A DNA stretch of 64,000 nucleotides, from contig JAQOOI010000028.1 in assembly GCA_028554645.1 (NCBI GenBank), positions 62,001 through 126,000 of the forward strand. The letters run 5' to 3'. Positions 48,831-59,010 of this stretch are shown piece after piece. This DNA is from Omphalotus guepiniiformis (Eukaryota; Basidiomycota; Agaricomycetes; Agaricales; Omphalotaceae). The stretch's first letter is position 1, and every line of letters starts with the position of its first letter. A program made the position numbers and the translations under genes. A model generated the notes under the pieces. That model was not told the origin of the DNA and searched no databases. It saw only the letters and a list, made by a program, of their open reading frames with translations.

Positions 48831-50299
48831 ATGCCAGCGACTCGAGCCACCACCCCAACCTTCGAAAACGAATACCCTCTTCCGGCGCCATTCGGACGTC
48901 CGGAGCCCGAGCCAAGGGTCAAACCAGCCTTGCCTCGAAGGAAGACACCGGAGAATGCGGAGGAGTTTGATAGAATAAAAGTGGCTATTGCCATGGGTGA
49001 GTTTATCCTGTCTGCGGATGTCCGATACTCAATGTTCTTTTAGTTGAACAAGAAGAAGATAGGGAGTGGGCTGAGTACGATAAGGCAAAGAATGAGTGGA
49101 CGGAGGAAGTCCAGAGGATTCAGGAGTGGCGTCAGGAGGCGCAAGAAAAGTGGAGGGCGGAGGAGAGAGGTTGAGGAGGCGCAAAGGATTTTTGGATGAG
49201 GAGAACCGGAGGGCCGAGGAGGAAAGTGAGGCGGAGGAGGAGAAGAAAGCCAGGAGGGCTATTGAGAAGGCTGAGGAAGCGAGGAGGAGGAAAGAGAAGA
49301 GGGATGGGAAACGAAAGGCACAAGAGGAACCGGAGGCCGGTGGGTCTCCTAAGAAAAAGAGAAAAAACGTGGTTTCAGCGGTACGTGATCAAACATCAGT
49401 ATTGGAATTGATTTATAACAAAATTTTAGTCTATTGTGATTTCAGATGAAGAAGAAGAAGAAGAACAAAACGGAGCTCCTAGCTCCCGACCCGCCTGCCT
49501 GCAGTGCCGGGCACGACAATACCACTGTTCCGGGCGCCCTCGGAACACCAAATCCACCTCCTGCGACGAATGCAGGAAACAAAAATCAAAATGCTCGTTT
49601 TCGGAGCGAGTCGGTGCTCCGAGCACCACCACCACTTCCTTCTCTCCGGCTTCCCTCGAGCTCCTTATGCAGCAAAATGAAGAAATCCTATCTAGGTTAG
49701 CTAAGTTGGAGAAGAAAGTAGAGGGACGAGTAGGAGAGCCGCGGGACTCCGCTGAGCTCTCCGAGTTAGATCTGGTGAACCGGCAGATCGACGATGTGGA
49801 CGCTGCCGTCTACTCAACTAGAGAAGAGGTCTCTAGTTGGGGTGTTTTCTTGGCGGAGCGGACTCGCAACTGGGCCCTTGCCTTGAGAATGGCAATGGGT
49901 GCCACGACTCCTATCCAGGGGTCGTACATTATAAACCAGGCAATAATCAATGCCTCGATCCGGCTCGCCGAGATGGGCCGTGAATTGCACTTTGCTTGGG
50001 AGCGCGACCAAGCAGAGCGATCAGATGCTCGTCCGGAGGTCCGGGAGCCAACCCTTCCTAGTGTCATGAACAGTAGGATGGTCCAAGGAGTACTGGGCAG
50101 AGAGGCCGCCCAGTTGACTGAATTTTTTGAGCAAGTGGACGAAATCTGCACAGGCGTCCGAGAAGTCCCGGTAGAGAGGATCAGACAAGAGGAAGAGACG
50201 AACTCTCGCTATACCGCGGAGGAGCGAGAGATGTTCGCAGAGAGGCGAAGAGAAATCGAGAGACGACGAGAAGAGCGCGGAGGTCCGAGTAGAACGTAA
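48831..50299 (+). CDS. Zn2Cys6-like protein encoded antisense in Gypsy element 1
   Basis: Exons read as 48831-48996, 49044-49380 and 49430-50299. The N-terminus is Pro-rich (MPATRATTPTFENEYPLPAP). A long charged Glu/Arg/Lys coil follows, with a basic run PKKKRKN (possible nuclear signal) and an acidic patch. Then comes a six-cysteine cluster, C-x2-C-x6-C-x11-C-x2-C-x6-C (about 49496-49592), which fits the Gal4-type Zn2Cys6 pattern. After it comes a leucine-heptad stretch (LELLMQQNEEILSRLAKLEK) and a mostly helical C-terminus. Between 49140 and 49170 the frame shifts by one base, consistent with a 1-nt deletion, so this copy may be defective. Function is unknown; a DNA-binding or silencing-related role is inference. 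Confidence 0.72.
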
Positions 50300-50496
50300 A
50301 TAGGAATGAAATGTAGATAGAAAGAAATGGGTTGTAATGTCTTTTGTTTTTTTTTTGTTTTTTCTTGATAGTTTTTTTTGTTTGTATATAAATAAATGTC
50401 TGTTTTTATGATGAGATAAGCGTGATAGTAAGAGAAAGATAGAAATAAGAAAAAAAGAAAGAAACACCAAGACCGTCAACATCTGAGGATGTCCGA
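50300..50496. other. Tail-to-tail spacer in Gypsy element 1
   Basis: T/A-rich 200 bp between the antisense gene stop and the pol stop. Probably holds overlapping terminators. Confidence 0.4.
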
Positions 50497-53400
50497 TCAG
50501 ATTGTCAACTTCGACAGAGGTCCAGGTTTGTCCGGATATCGGACATGGAAATCCTGGATGTAGTCTTCAGCCGTGAGTTCATCAGCTAAGACCCACGAGA
50601 ATTCTTCATCTGTTCCTTCATAACCAAGCCATTGGACATAGTACAATAGCGGACATTTCCGGCGTCTCCGATCCAACTTGGAGTCCAGTATCTGAGCGAT
50701 CTTGTATTCAACTTCACCGTTGACCTCAACCGGAGGAGGCGGAGGTTGCGTGCGGTTAGGAATGGTGTTGGGAGGTGCTGGTTCGAGTTGGGAGACATGG
50801 AATACTGGATGTACGGACCGGAGGTAGTCCGGAAGCTGTAGTGTATAGGCAAGGTTACTAGGTCGAGCTAGAATTTTAAATGGTCCTAGATATTTCTCGG
50901 AAAATTTAGCTGTAGGACGGGTAGAACGAATGTGCTTAGCGTTAAGATATACTTCTGAGCCAATGGGAAATTCCGGAGCCGAGGACCTCCGCCGGTCAGC
51001 TTGTTCCTTGTAATGAGTCTGAGCAAGAGTAATCTCATTGCGTAGAAAAGTGTGGAGCTCGTCAAGGTTGACCACAAACTGTCGAGCCCGGTCGGATGCG
51101 AGGTCGTATTCCGGATGTATTGAAAGGTTTGGGTGATAACCTTTGTTGGCAAAGAAGGGCGAAATGCCAGTGGAGCCGTTCGGAGCATTATTGTAAGCAA
51201 ACTCTGCAATGGCCAAGAGTTCATCCCAGTCATCCTGTTGGTAAGAACAATAAATTCGGATGTACTGTTCTAGAGTTTGGTTAGCTCGTTCAGTTTGTCC
51301 ATCAGCCTCCGGATGATAACCGGAGGTGTAATGAAGCTCCATCTGCAATGCTTTACTTAAAGCCCTAAAAAACTGCGAGACAAACTCGGAGCCCCGGTCG
51401 GAGGTGACGTGCCGAGGAACACCGTGTTTGGAGAATACGTGAAGGACGAAAAGTTGGGCTAGCTGTTCGGAGGTTATGGTGTCAAAAGTAGGAATAAAAA
51501 TGGCTTGCTTAGATGCCCTGTCTACCACGACTAGAATGGCTGTAAAGCCATGAGAATCCGGAAGTTGTTCAATGAAGTCCATGGATATGGAATCCCAAGG
51601 ACGTTCCGGTACTGGGAGAGGTTGAAGAAGACCATAAGGACGGTGTCTACAGCTCTTGTTGCGACCGCAAACAGTGCAGGATTGCACGTAGGACCGGACG
51701 AACTCTCGGATCCGAGGCCAGGTATACTGTCTTCGGATGACCTCGAGTGTCTGGTTCTGCCCAAAGTGTCCTGAAAGTGGGTGGTCATGGAAATATCAAA
51801 GTACCTGAAGCCGTAGGTCACCCGAGTCTGGAACATAAATGCGACTGTCAAGCCGGAGTTGTCCGGAGTTATCTAAAGTCCAACGTTTGTTAGCATCATC
51901 ATTGGCAAGTGACATACCTGCCTTGGACTCCGGGTCTGAAGCTAGAGATTCCCGGATCGACTGATGTAGTTTGTCGAGATCCATAATGATACTAGCGCGA
52001 AGGACCGGACCTTCTAGGAAAGTTGCTCGAAGTGAAGTCGATAGTTGTTCTTGGGTGAAAATCAGTTTCAGATTCTGTGGATTGACCGTAGCGTAAGTAC
52101 TATCTCCCTCTTTTGGGTAGACGTCCCAATGTCGAGTCAGAGCGTCAGGTTTTGCCCCGAGGCGCCCCGGTCGGAACCGGATTACCATATTAAAGTGAGA
52201 CAAGTATTCACTCCATCTAACCTGTCGGCGTGTCAAGACCTTGGTAGTACTGAAGTACTCCAAGTTCTTATGATCTGTGACCACGTCGACTGGTGTTGCA
52301 GAGCCCTCCAAGTAATGCCGCCAGTGTTGGAAAGATTCAAAGATGGCGAGGAGCTCTTTGTCGTGGGTGTCGTAGTTGAGCTCGGCGGCATGAAGGGTCC
52401 GAGACAGGAATGCGACTGGATGGATTTCTCCATCGTCCATACGAAGTGAAAGAATTGCCGCTATGGCGTAGTCCGAGGCGTCCGTTTCCAGGATTATCTG
52501 TCGGTCAGGTTCCCAGTGAGTTAAAACAGGAGCGGAAAGAAAAGCAGATTTAAGTGAATCAAAAGAATGTTGACACTCCTCGGACCATTTCCAAGGAATA
52601 CCTTTGCGAGTAAGACGAGTTAGTGGAACCACAATACCAGAATAATTGAAAATGAAATGGCGGTAGAAATTGCAGAAACCAAGGAAGGACTGAATGTCTT
52701 TGATGCGTCCCGGTCGAGGAAGGGGCCAATCGACGATGGCCTTAACCTTCTCCTCGGACATCCGAAGACCGTCTGGTGACAGAATGTAACCGAGGTATTC
52801 AACAGTTTCGGAGTCGAAGACGCATTTGTTGGGATTGTAGAATAAGCCGTGCTTCCGGAGGCGTCAGAGAACCTCGCGGACATGTTTTCGATGGTCTGCT
52901 CGGTTGTCCGAATAGATTAGAACGCCGTCCAGGTAGACAATAACGTAGACGTCTAGTAAGTCGGCAAATATTTCATTTACAAACCGTTGAAAAGCCGCCG
53001 GAGCATTGGTTAGTCCCTCAGGAATGACCTTCCATTCGTAAGAGCCGTATCTGGTGCGGAAAGCAGTTTTCCATTCGTCTCCCTCGGCGATCCGGACCAA
53101 GTGGTAAGCATGTCGAAGATCAAGCTTGGTATAGATTTTCGCCTTTTTAGGAGCATCGAGGAGGTCAGAAATTAATGGTAAAGGGTAACGGTCTTTGCGG
53201 ATGATCTTGTTCAAGCCACGGAAATCTACACAGAGACGGAGTGAGCCATTCTTTTTAGGAACAAACAATACCGGAGCTCCGTGTTTAGATGAAGAGGTGG
53301 TAATGAATCCGTTGGCGAGATGCTTGTCCAAGAAAGCCCTGAGGGCCTCTAGTTCCTTCGCGGACAGTGGGTAAACACGTCCGAGGAGAGGTTCAGCACC

Positions 53401-54189
53401 GTCCTCTAAGTCGATTTTAAGGTCGTAAGGGCGGTACGGTGGTAAGACTTCTGAAAGACCTTCATCGAAAACGTCAGCAAAATTGTGATACTCTTCCGGT
53501 ATTCCGGAGAGATTAACAGGTGGATGGATAGATGCTGCGTTACCAGTAACGGAGGCAACCGGATGTCCGTAGATCACAATGGGATCTTGTCCAGCTTCCT
53601 TGCAAGCCCGTATGAATGCTGCAGCACCAATAGTTGAAGATGCAGCCTGCGGAATGGGAGATGGAACTGTTTGGTCAGTGTTTCGGAATGAAATAACTCC
53701 TGTGACCCAGTCAACCAACGGGTTGTAGCGGGTAAGAAAGTTGTAGCCTAAAACAGCTTTACAAGACGAATCCAAAGAAGTGACAAAAAAGTCAAGAGAC
53801 AAGGTCTCCCCAGAAGGAAATTGAACAGGTAAAGTAACTAGCTCTTCAATTAATGAAGAAGTGGTTGAACCATCAAGAAGGCGTAGTCGAACCGGAGGAA
53901 CCGGAGTTACCGGAAGAAAATAATCATGAACAAATTTTGAATCGAGGAAACTATGAGAAGAACCAGAATCAAGTAACGTAGAAAATTTCAAAAATGAAGT
54001 AGACTGATTGTCGGGCTCCCTGACGAGGCCCTTGAGGCCCGAGGAGCTCCGATTGATACAAAGTGGTAATACAAGCGAATCAGAGTTGTGTAAAAGAGCG
54101 GACGTGTTGAGAGTAACCTCGGAGATGACACAATCGTGGCCAACGCAACCCAAATTTCGTGTCGAGGCATCTGGGCTGCGGACTATTTT
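50497..54189 (-). pseudogene. Gypsy element 1 pol, inactivated
   Basis: Domains in order: aspartic protease (LLDSGSSHSFLD); RT (LRLCVDFRGLNKI, KLDLRHAYHLVRI, active site YLDG where YLDD is expected, codon 52924-52926); RNase H (ILETDASDYAIAA, DKELLAIFESF, TDHKNLEYF); integrase (SGHFG, CTVCGRNKSC, MDFIEQLPDS, TSDRGSEFVSQF, GYHPEADGQTERANQTLE) and a C-terminal chromodomain (YYVQWLGYEGTDEEFSW). TGA interrupts at 52864 (HVREVL-stop-RLRKHG) and 51796 (LQVL-stop-YFHDHPLSGHFG), both at family Arg positions. Pol is in the -1 frame relative to gag. This copy cannot make active RT unless supplied in trans. Confidence 0.93.
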
Positions 54190-54200
54190 TCCGACTCCTT
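54181..54200 (-). promoter_or_regulatory. Probable -1 frameshift site between gag and pol
   Basis: On the minus strand GGAAAAATAG contains the last gag codons GAA AAA and the stop TAG. The pol frame is -1 and is open across this point, so slippage on the A-run would give Gag-Pol. Confidence 0.55.
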
Positions 54201-55811
54201 TGGAGTCGGTTTGGGGTCCTCCGAAGTTACCTCCGAAGCTCGTCCACGAGCCTCGTTCAACTTCTTCCGCTTATCACAATTATCCATAGTATGATTACCT
54301 CCACAAAAGAAACATAACTTCAACTTCCGGCGCCTGTCCTTCTCCGCCTGTGTCAACTTCCCATCCTTTCCTAGCCTATCTGTGTATGGCTTTGGCGTGG
54401 TCGAAGAGGAATTTGCCTTACCGGAGTTAGAACCGGAACCAGATCCAGATCCAGATCCAGATCCAGAGTTTCCGGAGTTTGAGCAGTTGTTGGAGGAAGA
54501 GGAGGGCTTGTTGGAACTGCCACTCTTCTTCTTCTGCGAACCGGATTGTGAAGTGGAGGATCCACTTCCGGAGTTCCCGGAGCCTCCACCAGACGTCCGC
54601 TGTTCTCGCTGCTTTTCAGCAGAGCGAGCCCAGTAACAAGCGTCAATTTTGGTGGCCTCTTTCCGGGTCCCCTGGTAGGTTTTCGGATACTCGATCCACA
54701 TTAGTTCGTCCTTAATACGAGAAGGCAAACCTTGATAATAGGCCCAGCGTAGAGCAGCTTGATCCCAAAGAACCATTGCTGCGTAGGCTCCAAACTTTAC
54801 ATTGTAATTACGGATTCGATCTGTATCCCTCATTTTGAGTCCACTGAGGCGTTGCTCAGCCTCCGCTTCCATATCGTACTCTCCGAAATTTTCCATCAGC
54901 TCTTGCATGAAGGCCTGATAATTGACCATCCATGCCGGAGGATCGTCCGGATCCGGGTTCAGTAGCTCTGGCTGGAAATATTCCAGAGCTGATCCAGACA
55001 AATAAGAGAGCGCGAAAGTGATCTTACGATCGTCGGAAGAGAAATATTGAGGCCGATCTGAGTGGTGAAGGGCCAAGGAAATGATGAAGTTTTGGAGCTT
55101 CCGCGGGTCCGAGCCGTCAAAAACGTCTGGCTCCTTCAAGCGCGATTTGCTTTCCGGAGCAGCGGATGCCTGTGTAGTAAATGCCCTAGCCATGTTAGTA
55201 AAACCAGCCATGCTAGTGGTAAGAAACTCCTGCATCATCCGCCTAAAATCTTCATCACCGGTGCCACCAGTACCCCCGGAAGGTCCCCCAGGACCTCCAG
55301 GTCCACCCGGTCCACCGCCACCATTTCCACCTGGTCCTCCAGGCCTGCCAGGTCCACCCGGACCTCCATGGCCTGGTCCACCACCACCATTACCTTCATC
55401 ACCTTCTCCAGGATCCCCACCATTACCTCCTATTCCTTCCGGCTGATCCCCAGCCTCTCCTTCCATTGCCGCTGCGATAATGTCATCGTCTTCGTCATTC
55501 TGCTCTTCAGGAGCAGTGTCGGACACGTCTTCATGTATCGGTAAAACTCCCGGCATTGTGGAAGTTCGACGAGTCGGAGTTACCGGAGGATTTCGAAAAC
55601 CAGGCAAATGACCTGGTGAAAATAATGTTGATAGGACCGGAGGTTGTTGAGAAAGGCGTGAGCCTCGGCTTGGTGAGATGAATTCGCTTGCGTGAACTGA
55701 GTACAGACCGGATCTCCGCCGCTCACGAAGAGCATTGGGATCGCGACCTTGGTAAAATGGTGCGTGAGACTGTGAAGCCTCAAGTAAGGGGTTTGTAGGA
55801 TGTTGTGACAT
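54183..55811 (-). CDS. Gypsy element 1 Gag
   Basis: About 542 aa capsid/nucleocapsid protein, intact. The start taken is MSQHPTNPLL, five codons after an alternative upstream Met. A Gly/Pro-rich linker (GGPGGPGG, 55260-55400) precedes the capsid-like region (FDGSDPRKLQNFIISLALH, YLSGSALEYFQPEL). The zinc knuckle is CFFCGGNHTMDNC. It ends at the TAG that overlaps the pol frame. Confidence 0.92.
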   Translation of the reverse strand: MSQHPTNPLLEASQSHAPFYQGRDPNALRERRRSGLYSVHASEFISPSRGSRLSQQPPVLSTLFSPGHLPGFRNPPVTPTRRTSTMPGVLPIHEDVSDTAPEEQNDEDDDIIAAAMEGEAGDQPEGIGGNGGDPGEGDEGNGGGGPGHGGPGGPGRPGGPGGNGGGGPGGPGGPGGPSGGTGGTGDEDFRRMMQEFLTTSMAGFTNMARAFTTQASAAPESKSRLKEPDVFDGSDPRKLQNFIISLALHHSDRPQYFSSDDRKITFALSYLSGSALEYFQPELLNPDPDDPPAWMVNYQAFMQELMENFGEYDMEAEAEQRLSGLKMRDTDRIRNYNVKFGAYAAMVLWDQAALRWAYYQGLPSRIKDELMWIEYPKTYQGTRKEATKIDACYWARSAEKQREQRTSGGGSGNSGSGSSTSQSGSQKKKSGSSNKPSSSSNNCSNSGNSGSGSGSGSGSGSNSGKANSSSTTPKPYTDRLGKDGKLTQAEKDRRRKLKLCFFCGGNHTMDNCDKRKKLNEARGRASEVTSEDPKPTPKESEK

Positions 55812-55845
55812 GATCAATAGCAGCACAGAGAAGAGTTTTAAATAC

Positions 55846-56350
55846 TGTTAAGTCCGTGCGGACTAGAGACGGTAAGAGAGCGAGGACCTCCGAGGAGGTC
55901 CGAAAGAAGAAGTGCGAAAGGAACAAGACAAGACTTCACCCGGTAGGCAGTATTATTTCGATACTGCCCCCCGTGCTGCACCCGGATTGGAAGTCCGAGG
56001 AGAGATAAGAGTTCCAACGAGAAATTCAAGATAGTAGTCCGGAGACTAAATTGATTTAAAACTAAAGTATATACAGTATAAGTGTGAAGTATTTATAGGA
56101 GTATTCTACCGGAGATACTCGGAGTAATAAAACAATAGTGTGAGAAGAATGAAACTAAAGAACAATAAGGACATGGAACGTCGGCGACGTTCGGATGTCC
56201 GGAGTAGAAAAGAATAATAAAAGCAAATAGGAAAGTGTGAATTTGTAAAGTGAACCATATGGAAAGATTGAATAGATGTCAGGAAGAAGAAATCAAAGAA
56301 GTTCTAGAAACCGGAGGTCTGACCCGGAGTTCCGGCGCATAGCCGTAACA
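55846..56350 (-). repeat. 5' LTR of Gypsy element 1
   Basis: Near-identical partner of the 3' LTR; should contain the promoter for gag-pol on the minus strand. Confidence 0.95.
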
Positions 56351-56355
56351 GTAGC

Positions 56356-56615
56356 ATAACATAGAATCATTGCACTGTGCTCCATGTATTTCGTAGAAAC
56401 ATCTGTATGAATACAATTGCTATACTGCTTTGCCCATTCACGTGGGTTCTGAAAACAAACAATGAGAGAACCTTCTGGGCCACACCCAACATACAGGTGA
56501 GTGGTGGCAGATCTGATATCTATGTCTGTCGTCTTACTCTATCTGCAGTGCCTTTTCGTGAAGTTACTGCAAGCGTCATCACTCATGGCATCTACGTGAT
56601 CTCAAAACCAACGAA
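56356..56615. other. Flank between KOW gene and unknown gene
   Basis: Before the Gypsy insertion this joined 48001-48095. No clear gene is present. Confidence 0.35.
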
Positions 56616-57014
56616 TGACGCGCTCCAAGGGCCCTGCACCTGACATATCTTTGTCTCAGGTTGCTGAGGTCCGGGGAGCAAGAAGAAATCAACTCGGCAA
56701 ATATCAAAAAAGACTCAAGACAGTCGTAAGGTGAGTAGTGTGAATGCTGAATGTTGATAATATTTGTCTCTAACACATGTCGTGCAGAAATCAGCTACCA
56801 CACCCGATACTGCGCAAAGTTCTGAAGGTTTAGCACAAAAGGCACTTCATCCCTTCTTGAGATGAAAAAGAGCTGAAGCCAATGTTTACAGACTATGCTG
56901 TTTAATAGTGTCAAAAAATAATTCTAGCACGAACTTCTATAAACATCATATCTCTCTTAGTCTTGGCTGTATACAACCCCTTGATCACACAATAGCAGAT
57001 GATGCTCACAATAT

Positions 57015-57141
57015 TGCAGTTGTTGCTCGCACAATGGCAGGTAGTGCTCGTGCTAGGACAGATAGTGCTCACACAATGGCAAGTAGCACTCGCGCTATGA
57101 TAGCTAGTGTTCGTGCTATGGCAGATAGTGCGTGCGCAATC
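57015..57141 (+). repeat. Degenerate 21-bp tandem repeat, about 6 units
   Basis: Units resemble GCTCGCACAATGGCAGATAGT. Translation gives a heptad such as ARTMAGS, which is probably incidental. Confidence 0.7.
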
Positions 57142-57170
57142 TTATATTGCTGGAGAATAACTTCAGAAAG

Positions 57171-57510
57171 GTGACTATTAAGTGGTGTTCTAGATCAAAG
57201 CAAATGTGCAACACCTCATACAACTTAGCCAGATAAGATAATATTGAGATAAGTGATGCTTATCTCAATTATCTTATCACATTTGACCACATGACCACTT
57301 TGTTGGTCTTTATTAGCATCACAGGGCTCTGGTCCTATAAAAGTAGCTTAAATTTATCCATCTGTATAGCATATGTAGACTTAATATATCTGTGTTGTGC
57401 TCACAGATGATAGATAAGTTATAACTCAATATACAGATAATACTAACTAGTATTATCTCTTATAAGTGTGGTCAACTATTAAGATGTGATATTCTAGATC
57501 AAAGCATATT
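57171..57510. repeat. Hairpin and direct repeat in AT-rich sequence
   Basis: A near-perfect inverted repeat (GATAAGATAATATTGAGATAAG against CTTATCTCAATTATCTTATC) lies at about 57232-57281. A repeat of CTATTAAG...TTCTAGATCAAAGCA lies at 57175 and 57477. Confidence 0.65.
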
Positions 57511-58544
57511 AAGCAAATGAGTGGGTTGAGCTATAAGAATATCCCAAGTATCCTAGATGAAGGCAGAGACTAAAGTGAATCAAAACAAACACTCTATCTT
57601 TTGTCCATAATCAAGTCCAGTACTAGTGGCATGATCCAGTTCCATTTTGTTATTAAATTAGAGCATATTTGAACCAATATAAGACCATAAAGTATGATTA
57701 TCACGAAATACAGATTCACATGAAATATGTTCATTATGGATTGTATAATAGATTATACATCTTGTAAGTGAACATGAATTCTCAAAAGTAACAGTGCCAG
57801 CTTGGTATTCCCCCTTTCATCATTGCTCCTCTGTTTTATCTCTACAGCTAGCCTGTGTAAAGTGAAAGTGGTCAGTATCCTCTGCAACCGTCAATTTGAT
57901 TTCTCCAGGGTCAATTTTTCTATGTACTGATTTCCTTCCTTGTCTGCGTACAGTGCCGCTGTCCGAATGTAACAAGCTCGTTTGACAGTATTACTATGAT
58001 TATCTCAAGGAGAAACTGTCCTCGGAAGAGCTCGGAGACCACGAAGCTCACCGCCGTGCCATGAAGGAACAGATAGATTGGTACCAGGACTGACTTTATA
58101 GTTATCTTAATGATCAGAAGGGCAAAGGTAGAAGTTTGAATAAAATCCTTGATCCTTTCATTAAACTGGTATGTCAATACTGATTCTTATGTGCCATATC
58201 TCATTGTCTTCATAGGCACAGAAGACGCACTCACTCCATGGAATACATGTCTTTGGCTATGCAATTGACACTGACAATGACAAATCCAGGCGTAGCAGGA
58301 GCTGCCTATGGGGCGCCACCTCACAATTTGTTGCCGTCAAGCGTCGCTACCAGAGCCAGATACAGAAACAGCTTCTGGACACAGATGCTCTGTTCCGGTA
58401 GGTGCATGTGTTGACTTAATATTGTGTGTGAACGCTTAGCATATATGCAACAGTGTTGTGGAGATGGAGAAGTGTGGTGAAGACACAGCTCTCATGCAGC
58501 TCGCGACAGCTTTTCCGCGCAAGCCCAATGAATATCCACAGGAC

Positions 58545-58999
58545 TGTCAGCGACTCGAGTTATCAAGCTCAAATAACCAAACACAATGATCTTAGTTACA
58601 CATGAAGAAAAGGGAAACAGAGAATAGAATTGAGGAGAAAAAAAGATACAAAGGAATATGCTAAGTACAAGTCTAAACTCGAGGAGTTATTAACAAGATC
58701 GAAGCTAAAGAAAGATCTACCTAAGCGGACTTGTTATATACATAAATAAAACCCTAAACCCTGGGCTATAACCCTTGACTAATCCACCGTGTGTCTACCA
58801 TGAGTTCGATCACCTCAAGTGTTTCATTAATGATTGTGATCGCCTTGAGGTCTATATGCTTGATCTCGATCATCATGCTACCTACGTGTGTATTTAATAT
58901 AACCCTAGATCTATAATTTAAGATGCTATCTACTGATAATAAAAGTGTCTATATGTACAAACAATGAGATAAGATGAAAAAAAGAAAGTGTTTGTAACA
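58545..58999 (-). repeat. 3' LTR of Gypsy element 2
   Basis: 455 bp. On the element's strand TGTTACAAAC...CTGACA. A polypurine tract (AAGGAGGGGGTCA, 59000-59012) abuts it, directly after the pol stop. Confidence 0.75.
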
Positions 59000-59010
59000 T
59001 GACCCCCTCC

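Larger units (their letters stand above)
48096..56350 (-). mobile_element. Complete Ty3/Gypsy chromodomain LTR retrotransposon
   Basis: 8255 bp, transcribed on the minus strand. It has 505-bp LTRs, a GTAGC duplication on both sides (48091-48095 and 56351-56355), gag, pol (protease, RT, RNase H, integrase, chromodomain) and a polypurine tract next to the 3' LTR. An additional antisense gene occupies the 3' third. The LTRs differ at one position that I could see (A/G, 48132 versus 55882), so insertion is very recent. Confidence 0.95.
56893..57840. mobile_element. Partial copy of the CTATGCTG-TIR family
   Basis: Starts CTATGCTGTTTAATAGTGTC like both ends of the element at 38356-41244, then diverges after CAAAAAATAATT. 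No opposite end was found before coding sequence resumes, so the right limit is a guess. Confidence 0.5.
56616..58544 (+). pseudogene. Unknown spliced gene, decayed and interrupted
   Basis: Not recognised. Exon 1 begins MTRSKGPAPDISLSQVAEVR and ends near 56730. After an intron it reads KSATTPDTAQSSEGLAQK up to a TGA near 56862, followed by KRAEANVY, and is then cut by the CTATGCTG terminus at 56893. Downstream exons include KVKVVSILCNRQFDFS (about 57850-57910), then VPLSECNKLV-stop-QYYYDYLKEKLSSEELGDHE with TGA at 57983 and 58091, then HSLHGIHVFGYAIDTDNDKS and VKRRYQSQIQKQLLDTDALFR. The last exon is truncated by the LTR at 58545 after PRKPNEYPQD. Phases agree at most joints. It follows the KOW gene on the same strand, so the two may have travelled together. 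Confidence 0.6.

Noticed and set aside
55062..55544. Proline-rich, collagen-like plus-strand ORFs
   Set aside because: Antisense shadow of the Gly/Pro-rich linker of Gag.
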